Positions 33,482 through 42,689 of a stretch of 54,235 nt of DNA are shown here, one piece after another. The stretch lies in the NCBI GenBank assembly GCA_017503865.1, contig JAFVSI010000047.1, positions 1 through 54,235 on the forward strand. Direction: 5' to 3'. Every line of letters begins with the position of its first letter. Position 1 is the first letter of the stretch. Below the pieces are notes generated by a model. The model was given only the letters and a program-made list of their open reading frames with translations, was not told where the DNA came from and did no database searches. Source of the DNA: Clostridia bacterium (GTDB lineage Bacteria > Bacillota > Clostridia > Oscillospirales > CAG-272). Both the position numbers and the translations under genes were made by a program.

Positions 33482-33619
33482 AAGCCTTCCTCCGGGAGGA
33501 AGGTGGCACGCGAAGCGTGACGGAAGGAGCCCGCGTAACTTTGAAGTTTTGATATGTTTTATTGTCACGCATTCTCCCTCACCCGACTTCGTCGGGAGCT
33601 CCCTCCCGGAGGGAGCCTT
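33482..33619. mobile_element. MITE-like element with long terminal inverted repeats
   Basis: The left end (AAGCCTTCCTCCGGGAGG, 33482-33499) and the complement of the right end (AAGGCTCCCTCCGGGAGG, to 33619) are near-identical. The similarity continues inwards with interruptions for about 55 bp (GGAAGGAG and GTGAC blocks), so the 138 bp folds on itself almost completely. There is no coding capacity. It resembles widespread intergenic repeats of gut Clostridia as I remember them; copy number cannot be judged from one window. Confidence 0.65.
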
Positions 33620-33704
33620 AGAGAGTATGCAGCCATAGGGGTATGGGCTTTGCCCGAAGCCTTTGTAATACAAAGGCGAAACTGGCGAAAAAGGAGATAG
33701 ATGT

Positions 33705-34190
33705 ATGATACAATCGGTAAATAATAACAATATAAAAGAATGTGTCGATGTCATTAAAGAGAGTTTTTTGACTGTCGCCAAAGAGTTTGGTTTTACAATA
33801 GAAAACGCTCCTCGCTTTACGGCTTTCGCCTCAACAGAACAACGCCTATCTTGGCAATTAAACAACGAAAAAAGACCTATGTACGCTTTTATTGTTGATG
33901 GGAAAATTGTTGGTTATTATTCTTTGGTATTACAAGATAATAAGGAATGTGAGCTGAATAATTTATGCGTTTTGCCTCAGTTCAGACATCAAGGCATAGG
34001 AGAAAAACTTTTATTGCATTCATTTCATACAGCTAAAGTTTTAGGATGCTTAAAAATGAATATCGGAATTGTCGAAGAAAATCAAGTTTTGAAGTTATGG
34101 TATGAATCTTTTGGATTTAAGCATATCAAAACCCAAAAATTCGACTTCTTTCCGTTTACTTGCGGATATATGGAGTTAAAGCTTACATAA
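33705..34190 (+). CDS. GNAT-family N-acetyltransferase
   Basis: The 161-residue protein has a single GNAT domain. Motif A, which binds acetyl-CoA, reads LCVLPQFRHQGIGEKLL (about 88-104), preceded by the IVGYYSLVLQD strand pair and followed by VLKLWYESFGFKH as motif B. The substrate is not predictable. AAGGAG precedes ATG 33705. The gene is noticeably more AT-rich than its neighbours and sits behind the MITE-like element, so recent transfer is possible. Confidence 0.85.
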   Translation: MIQSVNNNNIKECVDVIKESFLTVAKEFGFTIENAPRFTAFASTEQRLSWQLNNEKRPMYAFIVDGKIVGYYSLVLQDNKECELNNLCVLPQFRHQGIGEKLLLHSFHTAKVLGCLKMNIGIVEENQVLKLWYESFGFKHIKTQKFDFFPFTCGYMELKLT

Positions 34191-34199
34191 ATGACGATA

Positions 34200-34227
34200 C
34201 CCCGACAGACTTTAAAATCTGTCGGGG
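34200..34227. terminator. Hairpin after the GNAT gene
   Basis: CCCCGACAGA (34200-34209) pairs with TCTGTCGGGG (34218-34227). The following sequence is only mildly T-rich, so termination may be partial. Confidence 0.6.
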
Positions 34228-34325
34228 CTAATTATTTGTTTCCTGCGGATTAAATAAGGCAACCTGATTTGTGATTTCTCCGATAAGAACATCACGCTTT
34301 TTGCCGCTTGTTTTTTATTGCTAAT

Positions 34326-35516
34326 TTATCTTTTCTTAGATATAAACACGGTGCAAGTACCAAGTGTCGCTACAAGTGCAAGTCCTGTAATTGTTATCGC
34401 ACTGCCACAGCCGCCTTCGGTTACCACAGCTTCAGTTTCGTTTGAATTCGAAGTTTCCTCTGCGGGTGCGTTTGTTTCGGTTGCTAAGGTCTCTGCCTCT
34501 GTGTCGGGGGCTTCGGTCTCCACCTTTTCTTCGGGTACGGTAATTACCGTGTTCTCGTCACCAAGAACTATGAGGTAAGGAAGGCACTCCTGAGGTGAGC
34601 CGGGAAGAATTCCGTAATCGAGATAATCTTCAAGCTTTGTTTCTCTCTTATCGGTTGCAAGGTATCTTGCGTGTCCCTCTTTCGCGGGTGTGCCGTCAGT
34701 CGAGCCTCTGTAAACGTGGGCTCCCATCGAGAAATACATCGCATTCGGGAAGCTTGCATAGTTCGTATAAGCAAGCGTGTTATAAAGCTCTATTGCCGTT
34801 TGCTTGTCTATCCTCATCTCGACCTCGAGTATATAGGGCTCGGTCGCATTTGTATTTTGTGCGGAAATGATGTCGCCAAAAGCAAAGAGAGTTCTCTCGT
34901 CATCGGGAAGTGCGGCGTCCTTAGCCGCATATTTGTTTACGAAAAACTCACTGTAAAGTGCCTCGGGCTTTACGTCAAGAGACGCAAAATTTGACGATTT
35001 TCCTTCGGAAAGTCTCAAATCCTTATTCCAACAGCCCCCGCCATAGGTTACAACGTGAAGAAAATAATTGCTGATGTCAAGAAGGTCAAAACCGAACTCG
35101 ATACCGTAGTTATTTCTCATAGCATAGTCGGCATACGCAGTATTTGCGTCGTCAAATACTTGTCCGTACTCCTTAAATGCAATATAAACGTTGTTTTCGT
35201 CATAAGCAAAATAATACTCAATCGTTCCGGGAGACGGTCTGTCCGAATCCTCGTCGATGGAGTATATATTTTCGGGCCACTTCGCCGCCATCTTAAAGGG
35301 GTCGGTCTCTATCTTCGAGAGCTTACCGTATTCATTCTCGGAGATATTTCCGTCAATCGATGGCACAGACGCACCTGTGAGGTCATTTGCGTAAATAATG
35401 GCCATACCCTTGGGCGGAGTATATACGTTTGAGTCCACTTCATTTGCAGAAACCGCCACCGATAAAAGCAAAACGAATACTAATACCAATGAAATCGCCG
35501 AGAAAATCCTTTTCAT
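34326..35516 (-). CDS. Anchored cell-surface protein with CBM9/DOMON-like domain
   Basis: ATG 35516 follows AAGGAG, and an ATG 24 bases upstream is before that site. The 396-residue protein has a signal peptide (about 1-25), a beta-rich domain whose blocks (DGNISENEYG, IEYYFAYDENNVYIAFKEY, then YGIEFGFDL) resemble CBM9 or DOMON sugar or heme-binding folds, a Thr/Glu-rich linker (about 325-370), and a membrane anchor introduced by GGCGSA with a terminal SKKR. The cysteine-containing GCGSA anchor is a recurring wall or membrane anchor in this class. It probably binds carbohydrate at the cell surface. No partner enzyme is adjacent. Confidence 0.65.
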   Translation of the reverse strand: MKRIFSAISLVLVFVLLLSVAVSANEVDSNVYTPPKGMAIIYANDLTGASVPSIDGNISENEYGKLSKIETDPFKMAAKWPENIYSIDEDSDRPSPGTIEYYFAYDENNVYIAFKEYGQVFDDANTAYADYAMRNNYGIEFGFDLLDISNYFLHVVTYGGGCWNKDLRLSEGKSSNFASLDVKPEALYSEFFVNKYAAKDAALPDDERTLFAFGDIISAQNTNATEPYILEVEMRIDKQTAIELYNTLAYTNYASFPNAMYFSMGAHVYRGSTDGTPAKEGHARYLATDKRETKLEDYLDYGILPGSPQECLPYLIVLGDENTVITVPEEKVETEAPDTEAETLATETNAPAEETSNSNETEAVVTEGGCGSAITITGLALVATLGTCTVFISKKR

Positions 35517-35536
35517 AATTTTTCTCCTTAATGATG

Positions 35537-36142
35537 TCAAATATGCTTTTTAAGATAGTCCCTTATCTTTATATCGTCACCGTTTCTCGCCTTGGTAAGA
35601 TTAGGCAAAAATTTTACGATAAGCAAAACGGAAACGGCAAGAGCTAAAACAAAAGCCAAAACGCTCTGTTCCCTAACGGCTACGGCGATAGGAAAGATTA
35701 TACCCGCATACATCGGCATAGCGACGCTGTAATTTACAATTACTATAAGTGCCGTTGCCGTAAGAAGCATAATGAGAAAGAGTGACGGTGAATATGCAAG
35801 CACAAGGCCACCAAACGAAGCAAGTCCCTTGCCGCCCTTGAAGCCGAGATAGAACGGAAAAATATGTCCTACCACTGCAAATACTCCCGAAACCATTCCA
35901 ATATAAGCATGCGTTGGGAAAACGAACTCGAAAAACCTGTATGCTGCGAATGCCTTAGCAATATCGAACGCCATTACGGCAGCACCGAGTCCCTTTCCAA
36001 GTGTGAGAGTCACATTTGTAGCTCCGAGATTTTTAGTTCCGACCTCTTTTAAGTCTGTCTTTTTAATTTTTGATAAAAGTGCCGCAGGATTTAAAGAGCC
36101 TATAAGGTATCCCACGAACGCAGAAAATAAATACTTTACCAT
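35537..36142 (-). CDS. plsY: Acyl-phosphate:glycerol-3-phosphate acyltransferase
   Basis: PlsY makes lysophosphatidic acid, the first step of phospholipid synthesis, from acyl-phosphate and glycerol 3-phosphate. The 201-residue protein has five to six membrane helices and the three family motifs: GYLIGSLNPAALLSK (about 12-26), GTKNLGATNVTLTLG (about 36-50) and GFKGGKGLASFGG (about 104-116). It lies 20 bp upstream of the surface-protein gene on the same strand, apparently by chance. Confidence 0.95.
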   Translation of the reverse strand: MVKYLFSAFVGYLIGSLNPAALLSKIKKTDLKEVGTKNLGATNVTLTLGKGLGAAVMAFDIAKAFAAYRFFEFVFPTHAYIGMVSGVFAVVGHIFPFYLGFKGGKGLASFGGLVLAYSPSLFLIMLLTATALIVIVNYSVAMPMYAGIIFPIAVAVREQSVLAFVLALAVSVLLIVKFLPNLTKARNGDDIKIRDYLKKHI

Positions 36143-36247
36143 ACTCCTATTATGTCACCCCTTTTCTTAATTATATTATGAATATATTTCAAAAAAGGTG
36201 CAGTTTTTTTAATAATGTGTGAAATATGGTTAATAATTTGTTAAATA

Positions 36248-37204
36248 TCAGTCGATATCCTCAATAACCTCTTTGGGCGGAACTGTGAGACGCTCGGGAT
36301 CCTCAACGTTTCTCTTAAGAGTCTTGAATGCGTTTGCAAAGTAGTAACCGTCGCAAATACGCTCGTCTGTAACGACCTTCATATCGACTATACGGCGGGT
36401 AACGACGTTGCCGTCATCGTCAATAATATTCTCTCTTCTTCTCTTTCCGTAAGCAATAAACACGGGAAGATTACCGAAATCGTATATGTGGTGGTATATA
36501 GGCTTTATACCGAGTGAGCCCATACTTGTCACTATAAACGAGCCGTGAAAGGGTGAAAGCCTGGTAAGTGCTCTCGGCAAAAGTCCGAAATAGTCGAGAA
36601 AATTCAAAAGCTTTACAGTCCAGCGGAGCAAGAGTCCCGGGATATAGTTTATGAGCTTTGCAAGCTTATCAAAGCTTGACGCCTCTGTTTCCCCGACAAC
36701 GCTCTCTACGGTAGCATTGAATTTTTCATAAACGTCGTCTATCGTATCGTAGGGAGAAAACTCAACCTTGATACAAGTCTCGGGTGAATCCGAATACATT
36801 TCCTTTTTAACGACCATTACGACCTCAATGGTATTTCTCGCATATACCTTCTGTCCGCTTATAAATCTGTTTATTTCGGGGTGCTGTGAAAGCATACGCA
36901 CGTACGCCGCAAGAAGAACGTGCAAGAAGCTGAAGTTTTTGTATCCTTCTTTAACCTTTTGTCTGCAAAAAGCATCTGTTTTCGCAACGTCAAAGCTATC
37001 GTCGAACATATTTTGTGCGTCGCTTCTCCTTGCCATTATATAAGGCATTATTCTGTTTAGGGGAATCATTGTACGGAGCTTTCTTCCGTCGTTTCTGTCA
37101 CCAAATCTTCTTCTGCGTTTTTTCTTTTTTGTGTCCGCAGTATCTTTGACAGCAGACTCGGGTTCTGTCGCTGTGGTGCTTTTTTCTTTGATTTCATTAC
37201 TCAT
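36248..37204 (-). CDS. CAT/E2-like acyltransferase-fold protein without catalytic histidine
   Basis: ATG 37204 follows GGAGAAAAC; the frame extends back to 37279 without support. The 318-residue protein has a charged N-terminus (about 1-45, with KKKKRRRR) and a chloramphenicol-acetyltransferase/2-oxoacid dehydrogenase E2-like fold (about 50-300). The usual HxxxDG active site near the C-terminus reads VTDERICDGYYFA: Asp and Gly remain, but glutamate (about E281) replaces the histidine. No lipoyl domain is present. It may be a non-catalytic or differently working family member. A promoter, TTGACA-N17-TATTCT, lies near 37270-37295. Confidence 0.7.
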   Translation of the reverse strand: MSNEIKEKSTTATEPESAVKDTADTKKKKRRRRFGDRNDGRKLRTMIPLNRIMPYIMARRSDAQNMFDDSFDVAKTDAFCRQKVKEGYKNFSFLHVLLAAYVRMLSQHPEINRFISGQKVYARNTIEVVMVVKKEMYSDSPETCIKVEFSPYDTIDDVYEKFNATVESVVGETEASSFDKLAKLINYIPGLLLRWTVKLLNFLDYFGLLPRALTRLSPFHGSFIVTSMGSLGIKPIYHHIYDFGNLPVFIAYGKRRRENIIDDDGNVVTRRIVDMKVVTDERICDGYYFANAFKTLKRNVEDPERLTVPPKEVIEDID

Positions 37205-37341
37205 AATGTTTTCTCCTACGCCGAAGCGGCATACTATATTATACTTATATAATATTATTATATATTTGAAGAATACCATATTTGTCGAGAATTGTCAAGA
37301 AAAATAATATTCCATATTTTTCTTTTGACCACTTGTTTATG

Positions 37342-37370
37342 TTGACAAGCCCCACGATATATGGTAAAAT
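37342..37370 (+). promoter_or_regulatory. Promoter of pyruvate kinase
   Basis: TTGACA (37342-37347) and TAAAAT (37365-37370) are separated by 17 bp, 41 bp before the start codon. Confidence 0.8.
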
Positions 37371-37410
37371 CAGTAGTTGAAAAAAAGATTTTAGGTAATG
37401 GAGAACCACC

Positions 37411-38823
37411 ATGAGAAAAACGAAAATAGTATGCACGATAGGCCCTGCCTGTACCGACGAAAAGACACTTACGGAAATGTGTCTTGCGGGAATGAACGTT
37501 GCCCGTCTCAATTTTTCACACGGCACGCACGAGGACCATCTAAAAGCGATAAATTTAATAAAAAAGGTCAGAGAGGAGCTTTCTCTCCCTATTGCTATTC
37601 TTCTTGACACAAAGGGCCCCGAGTATAGAATAGGCATCTTTGAGAATGGAAAAATAGAACTTCGGGCTGGCGACTTGTTTTCCTTTACCACCGAGGATAT
37701 CGTTGGCAACGAAAAAGAGGTCTCGGTAAACTATAAGGGACTTCCCTCTGAAATGAACAAGGGAGACAAGATACTTCTTAATAACGGGCTCGTTGTTTTC
37801 GAGGTTGTGGGCGTTACCGAAAAAACGGTCGAATGTCGCGTAGAGATAGGCGGAGAGCTTTCCAACCGCAAGAGTATGAGTTTTCCGGGCAAGCTTTTAA
37901 AACAGATATATCTCAGCGAGAACGATAAAATGGATATAAAATTCGGCATTGAAAACGGAGTCGATTTTATTGCCTGCTCATTCGTCTCGACAAAGCAGGA
38001 CCTCGTTGACGTAAGAGAATATATAAAATCGCTCGGCGGTGCTGACGTTGATATAATCGCAAAGATAGAAAACCGCTCGGGCGTTGACAACATCACCCAG
38101 ATATGTACGGAATGCGACGGCATAATGATAGCACGAGGAGATATGGGCGTTGAAATTCCCTTTGAGGAGCTTCCGACTATTCAAAAATTCCTCATAACCA
38201 AGTGCCGACTTCTCGGTAAGCGAGTTATAACCGCTACTGAGATGCTTGAGTCGATGATATACAATCCTCGCCCCACAAGAGCGGAGATAAGCGACGTTGC
38301 AAACGCGGTCTACGACGGAACGAGTGCGATAATGCTCTCGGGCGAGACGGCGGCAGGAAAATATCCCGTGCTTACCGTAAAAACAATGTCACAGATAGCA
38401 GAGACGGCTGAAAAAAATATAAACTACGAAAAAATGTTCAAAAATTCCGAGTTTATTATAAGAAACACCGTTGACGCCATCTCTCACGCAACCTGCGGAA
38501 TGGCTATCGACATCGGTGCTAAGGGAATCGTTGCCTGCACCCTCTCGGGAATGACGGCACGAATGGTATCCCGTTTCCGCTGTCCCGTTGACATTATAGG
38601 CATGACGACCGACGAAAAGACCTTCCGCAAGCTTGCTCTTTCCTGGGGAGTTTTCCCCGTTATGTCAGAGGTCTTTTTCTCGCCCGACGTCCTCTTCTAT
38701 ACGGGTAAAAAGATAGCGAAGGAAAAGTTCTCTCTCGGCTTCGGTGACAGAATAGTTATCACGGGCGGAATGACCAACGGAAAGACGGGTAACACCGATA
38801 TTATCAAGATAGAAACTATATAA
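37411..38823 (+). CDS. pyk: Pyruvate kinase
   Basis: It transfers phosphate from PEP to ADP, the last step of glycolysis. The 470-residue protein has KIVCTIGPA (about 5-13), ARLNFSHGTHEDH (about 31-43), substrate lysine and metal residues in IIAKIENRSGVDN (about 214-226) and the signature MIARGDMGVEIPFEELP (about 237-253). The length matches the short form, without the extra PEP-utiliser C-terminal domain of Bacillus enzymes. It starts after GGAGAAC, has its own promoter and ends at a terminator. Confidence 0.95.
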   Translation: MRKTKIVCTIGPACTDEKTLTEMCLAGMNVARLNFSHGTHEDHLKAINLIKKVREELSLPIAILLDTKGPEYRIGIFENGKIELRAGDLFSFTTEDIVGNEKEVSVNYKGLPSEMNKGDKILLNNGLVVFEVVGVTEKTVECRVEIGGELSNRKSMSFPGKLLKQIYLSENDKMDIKFGIENGVDFIACSFVSTKQDLVDVREYIKSLGGADVDIIAKIENRSGVDNITQICTECDGIMIARGDMGVEIPFEELPTIQKFLITKCRLLGKRVITATEMLESMIYNPRPTRAEISDVANAVYDGTSAIMLSGETAAGKYPVLTVKTMSQIAETAEKNINYEKMFKNSEFIIRNTVDAISHATCGMAIDIGAKGIVACTLSGMTARMVSRFRCPVDIIGMTTDEKTFRKLALSWGVFPVMSEVFFSPDVLFYTGKKIAKEKFSLGFGDRIVITGGMTNGKTGNTDIIKIETI

Positions 38824-38830
38824 AAAACCC

Positions 38831-38870
38831 TCGGCAGAAGCATTTTTCAGTGCCTCTGCCGACTATTTTT
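38831..38870 (+). terminator. Terminator of pyk
   Basis: TCGGCAGA (38831-38838) pairs with TCTGCCGA (38855-38862), with further pairing in the loop (AGGCA side), then ATTTTTTGATTTG. Confidence 0.75.
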
Positions 38871-38964
38871 TGATTTGTTTACCTATTGTTCACAAAGCTA
38901 TAAATTTTATGAAATTTTTATGTATTATAATACGTAAGAGTATATCAATTTAAGGAGGCATTAT

Positions 38965-40713
38965 ATGCAAATTATTAGGACACTTGCAAAATGTGTTCGT
39001 GAATATAAAAAGCCGGCTATCCTCGCTCCCGTAATTATTGCGGGAGAGGTTGCAATCGAGTGCTTTATCCCCTTCGTCACGGCAGAGCTTGTTAGAAACA
39101 TTGAGAATAAGTGCGAGCTTTCCGTAATTGTAAAATACGGCCTTATCCTTCTTCTTTTAGCGGCGGCGTCACTTACCTGCGGTGCTCTTGCAGGACATTT
39201 TGCCGCAATCGCAAGCTGCGGTTTTGCAAAAAACGTGCGTCACGATGCCTACTGTGCAATTCAAAACTATTCCTTTGCGAATATGGACAAATTCTCAACG
39301 GCAGGTCTCGTTACAAGACTTACTACCGACGTGACATACGTGCAGATGTCCTTTATGATGATAATAAGAACGGCTATCCGTTCGCCTATGATGATAATTT
39401 TTGCACTCGTCATGGCTATCTCGATAAGCCCTAAGATGTCCCTTGCCTTTACGGTGGTAATTCCCGTACTGGCGGTAGGTCTATGGCTCATCTTTAAATA
39501 TGCTCACCCTATCTTTAAAACTGTTTTTAAGAAATACGATAACCTCAACAACTCGGTCGAGGAAAACGTTTCGGGAATGAGAGTCGTAAAATCCTTCGTT
39601 CGTGAGGATTACGAGAGAGAAAAATTCAAAAAGGCGTCTGATGACGTTGCAGACGGCTTTACGAGAGCCGAAAAAATACTCGCTCTCAACAGCCCCATTA
39701 TGCAGTTCTGCTTCAATGCACTTATGCTTATGGTCTGCTTCTTCGGCTCACAGCTTATCATTAAATCGAATGCTACCGACCTTGACGTTCCGGGCTTCTC
39801 TGCCCTTCTTACCTACGGTGCACAGGTGCTTATGAGCCTTATGATGCTCTCGATGATAATAGTTACCCTCACCCTCTCGGCAGAGTCGGCAAGCCGTCTT
39901 ACAGAGCTTCTTGACGAGGTCAGTGCCATTCAGAATCCCACCCACCCCGTAACAGAGGTGCGTGACGGAAGTATTCTTTTTGACAAGGTAAGCTTTTCGT
40001 ATTCGGAAAATGCGGAAAAGAAATCGCTTTCGGGTATCGACCTCTTCATAGCTTCGGGCGAGACCGTTGGAATCGTAGGCGGTACGGGAAGCGGAAAAAC
40101 GAGCCTTATACAGCTTATCTCCCGCCTTTACGACGTTACCGAGGGCTCTGTCAAGGTAGGCGGTGTTGACGTACGCGAGTACGATATCGAGACACTTCGC
40201 AACGAGGTCTCGGTAGTGCTCCAGAAAAACGTACTCTTCTCGGGTACGATAAAGGATAATCTCCGCTGGGGTGACGCAAACGCCACCGACGAGGATATGA
40301 TAAGAGTCTGTAAGCTTGCCGAGGCACACGAATTTATTGAGACCTTCCCCGACAAGTATGACACCTATATAACTCAGGGCGGTACTAACGTCTCGGGCGG
40401 ACAGAAGCAGCGTCTTTGCATAGCACGTGCACTTCTTAAAAAGCCGAAGATACTTATTCTTGACGACTCCACGAGTGCGGTCGACACAAAGACCGATGCA
40501 CTTATCCGACGTGCGTTTGCCGAGGAGATCCCCGACACCACAAAGATAATTATCGCACAGAGAATTTCCTCTGTAGAGCACGCGGACAAGATAATCGTGC
40601 TTGACGGCGGCAGCATAGAGTCTGTCGGCAACCACGAGGAGCTTCTTAAGATAAGCCCCATATATAAGGAAATTTACGAATCACAGACAAAGGGGGCAAG
40701 TGACGATGAATAA
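38965..40713 (+). CDS. ABC exporter half-transporter, degenerate subunit (second pair)
   Basis: The 582-residue protein is built as the subunit at 14479: six-helix membrane domain (about 10-310) and an ATPase domain with Walker A GGTGSGKTS, signature VSGGQKQRLCIARA and Walker B ILILDDSTS. Aspartate replaces the catalytic glutamate, and the H-loop is IIIAQRISS with glutamine for histidine. It is therefore the non-hydrolysing partner of a heterodimer. No regulator gene is adjacent; it follows pyk with its own upstream TATAAT-like box. The start follows AAGGAGG. Confidence 0.9.
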   Translation: MQIIRTLAKCVREYKKPAILAPVIIAGEVAIECFIPFVTAELVRNIENKCELSVIVKYGLILLLLAAASLTCGALAGHFAAIASCGFAKNVRHDAYCAIQNYSFANMDKFSTAGLVTRLTTDVTYVQMSFMMIIRTAIRSPMMIIFALVMAISISPKMSLAFTVVIPVLAVGLWLIFKYAHPIFKTVFKKYDNLNNSVEENVSGMRVVKSFVREDYEREKFKKASDDVADGFTRAEKILALNSPIMQFCFNALMLMVCFFGSQLIIKSNATDLDVPGFSALLTYGAQVLMSLMMLSMIIVTLTLSAESASRLTELLDEVSAIQNPTHPVTEVRDGSILFDKVSFSYSENAEKKSLSGIDLFIASGETVGIVGGTGSGKTSLIQLISRLYDVTEGSVKVGGVDVREYDIETLRNEVSVVLQKNVLFSGTIKDNLRWGDANATDEDMIRVCKLAEAHEFIETFPDKYDTYITQGGTNVSGGQKQRLCIARALLKKPKILILDDSTSAVDTKTDALIRRAFAEEIPDTTKIIIAQRISSVEHADKIIVLDGGSIESVGNHEELLKISPIYKEIYESQTKGASDDE

Positions 40714-42631
40714 TATGAAAAATAAAAGGCCCCCGATGAAAAAGGGAGTGCTTTCACGCATTCTTAAGATGCTCTTTAAGAGCTACAAGTGGCAGATGGT
40801 CGCAGTTACGGCGTGTATCGTGCTTGTCTCTGTCGCATCAACCATAGCCCCTCTCTTTATGGAGACCTTTATAGGATACATCGGCGAGGGACTTGAAAAT
40901 GGCATCGACGCAGTTTTTTCTAAGATAGTCAAGGCAATTCTCCTGATGCTCTCGATTTATGCGGTGGGCTGGGTATCCTCCTTCGTTTATACGAGGATTA
41001 TGGCTATTGTCTCTCAAAGCTTTCTTAACGACATAAGAAAAAAGATGTTCGATAAGATGCAGGGCTTTCCCGTTCGTTATTTTGACACTAATGCACACGG
41101 AGATATAATGTCGCACTATACAAATGACGTCGACACTATACGTGAGCTCGTTTCGGGAACTCTCCCTCACCTTATCCAGTCGGCACTTATAGTTACCTTC
41201 CTCGTTATCAATATGCTCAACCTCAGTGTTTGGATGACGCTTATAGTTGCCTTCGCAAGTATCGCTATGGTTCTCGTAGCAAAGACCATCGGAGGTGCGA
41301 GTGCTAAGAACTTTATGAAGATGCAGAAATCAATTGCAAAGACAGAGGGCTTCGTTGAGGAAATGATGAAGGGACAGAAGGTTGTAAAGGTCTTTTGTCA
41401 CGAAAAGGAAAGCATTGAGGATTTCGATAAAATCAACGGTGAGCTTTGCCAAAACGCAACTCAGGCAAACCGTTTTGCGAATATTCTTATGCCCATTATG
41501 GGTAACATCGGTAACATTCTTTACGTAATTGTTGCCTTTGTGGGCGGTGTTCTTATAATAAACGAGATCCCCAATCTCTCACTTAGAATGCTTCTCGGAA
41601 TAGTTCCCGCGTCTGTGGTTGGAATCGGTGTTGTACTTCCCTTCCTCAATGCGTCAAAGCAGTTTACAAACAATATAAGCCAAGTTTCGCAGCAAATAAA
41701 CGCGGTAGTTATGGCTATGGCAGGCTCTTCGCGTGTGCTTGAGCTTCTTGACACCGAGCCCGAGATCGACAATGGCTACGTAACACTTGTAAACGCAATG
41801 GAGATTGACGGCAAGATAGTTGAGTGCGAGGAGCGTACAGGTATGTGGGCTTGGAAGCACCCTCACTCGGCTGACGGAAGCGTTACCTATACAAAGCTCC
41901 GGGGTGATGTTAGAATTGAGAATATGGACTTCGGGTACGTACCCGAAAAGACCGTTCTTCATGATATAACGCTTTACGCAGAGCCCGGTCAAAAGGTAGC
42001 ATTCGTTGGTGCTACGGGTGCAGGTAAGACAACTATCACAAACCTTATCAACCGCTTTTACGATATTGATGACGGAAAGATACGCTATGACGGCATCAAC
42101 ATCAACAAGATAAAGAAGGCAGACCTTCGCCGCTCGCTCGGCGTGGTGCTTCAGGACGTAAATCTCTTTACGGGAACGGTTATGGAAAATATCCGTTACG
42201 GAAAGCTTGACGCTACCGACGAGGAGTGTATCGCAGCAGCAAAGCTTGCAAACGCCCACGACTTTATCACCCGTCTTCCCGATGGATACAATACTCTGCT
42301 CACCTCGAACGGAGCAAACCTCTCGCAGGGACAAAGGCAGCTTCTCTCGATTGCACGTGCTGCCGTCGCAGATCCGCCTGTAATGATTCTCGACGAGGCT
42401 ACCTCGTCTATCGATACGAGAACAGAGGCTCTTGTCTCTCGCGGTATGGACGCTCTTATGAAGGGCAGAACGGTATTCGTTATCGCTCACCGTCTCTCAA
42501 CGGTACGTAACTCTGACGTTATTATGGTGCTTGAAAACGGCCGCATAATCGAACGAGGAAACCACGAAAAGCTCGTCGCCGAAAAGGGCAAATATTACCA
42601 GCTCTACACAGGTGCGTTTGAATTGGAATAA
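40706..42631 (+). CDS. ABC exporter half-transporter, catalytic subunit with insert (second pair)
   Basis: The ATPase domain has Walker A GATGAGKTT, signature LSQGQRQLLSIARA, Walker B VMILDEATSSID with glutamate and H-loop FVIAHRLST. Compared with the homologue at 16190, it carries about 40 extra residues between membrane and ATPase domains (GYVTLVNAMEIDG through GMWAWKHPHSADG), an insert seen in some long clostridial exporters. Starts at 40700 (GTG), 40706 and 40715 are possible; GGGGGC lies best for ATG 40706, giving 641 residues. It overlaps the partner by eight bases. Substrate unknown. Confidence 0.9.
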   Translation: MNNMKNKRPPMKKGVLSRILKMLFKSYKWQMVAVTACIVLVSVASTIAPLFMETFIGYIGEGLENGIDAVFSKIVKAILLMLSIYAVGWVSSFVYTRIMAIVSQSFLNDIRKKMFDKMQGFPVRYFDTNAHGDIMSHYTNDVDTIRELVSGTLPHLIQSALIVTFLVINMLNLSVWMTLIVAFASIAMVLVAKTIGGASAKNFMKMQKSIAKTEGFVEEMMKGQKVVKVFCHEKESIEDFDKINGELCQNATQANRFANILMPIMGNIGNILYVIVAFVGGVLIINEIPNLSLRMLLGIVPASVVGIGVVLPFLNASKQFTNNISQVSQQINAVVMAMAGSSRVLELLDTEPEIDNGYVTLVNAMEIDGKIVECEERTGMWAWKHPHSADGSVTYTKLRGDVRIENMDFGYVPEKTVLHDITLYAEPGQKVAFVGATGAGKTTITNLINRFYDIDDGKIRYDGININKIKKADLRRSLGVVLQDVNLFTGTVMENIRYGKLDATDEECIAAAKLANAHDFITRLPDGYNTLLTSNGANLSQGQRQLLSIARAAVADPPVMILDEATSSIDTRTEALVSRGMDALMKGRTVFVIAHRLSTVRNSDVIMVLENGRIIERGNHEKLVAEKGKYYQLYTGAFELE

Positions 42632-42637
42632 AAAAAT

Positions 42638-42680
42638 ATGCGGGGAGAACCGTTTTTTAATTGGTTCTTCCCGCATTATT
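42638..42680. terminator. Bidirectional terminator, ABC pair / FGGY kinase
   Basis: ATGCGGGGAGAACC (42638-42651) pairs with GGTTCTTCCCGCAT (42663-42676) with one G-T pair. Its left arm resembles the 71-bp hairpin repeats (GCGGGGGAACCG), so terminators and repeats share sequence. Confidence 0.8.
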
Positions 42681-42689
42681 TTGTTTTTA

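Noticed and set aside
39748..40635. Minus-strand open frame of 295 codons, and a similar one at 41654-42490
   Set aside because: Both are shadows of the two ABC exporter genes, without ribosome sites or recognisable domains.
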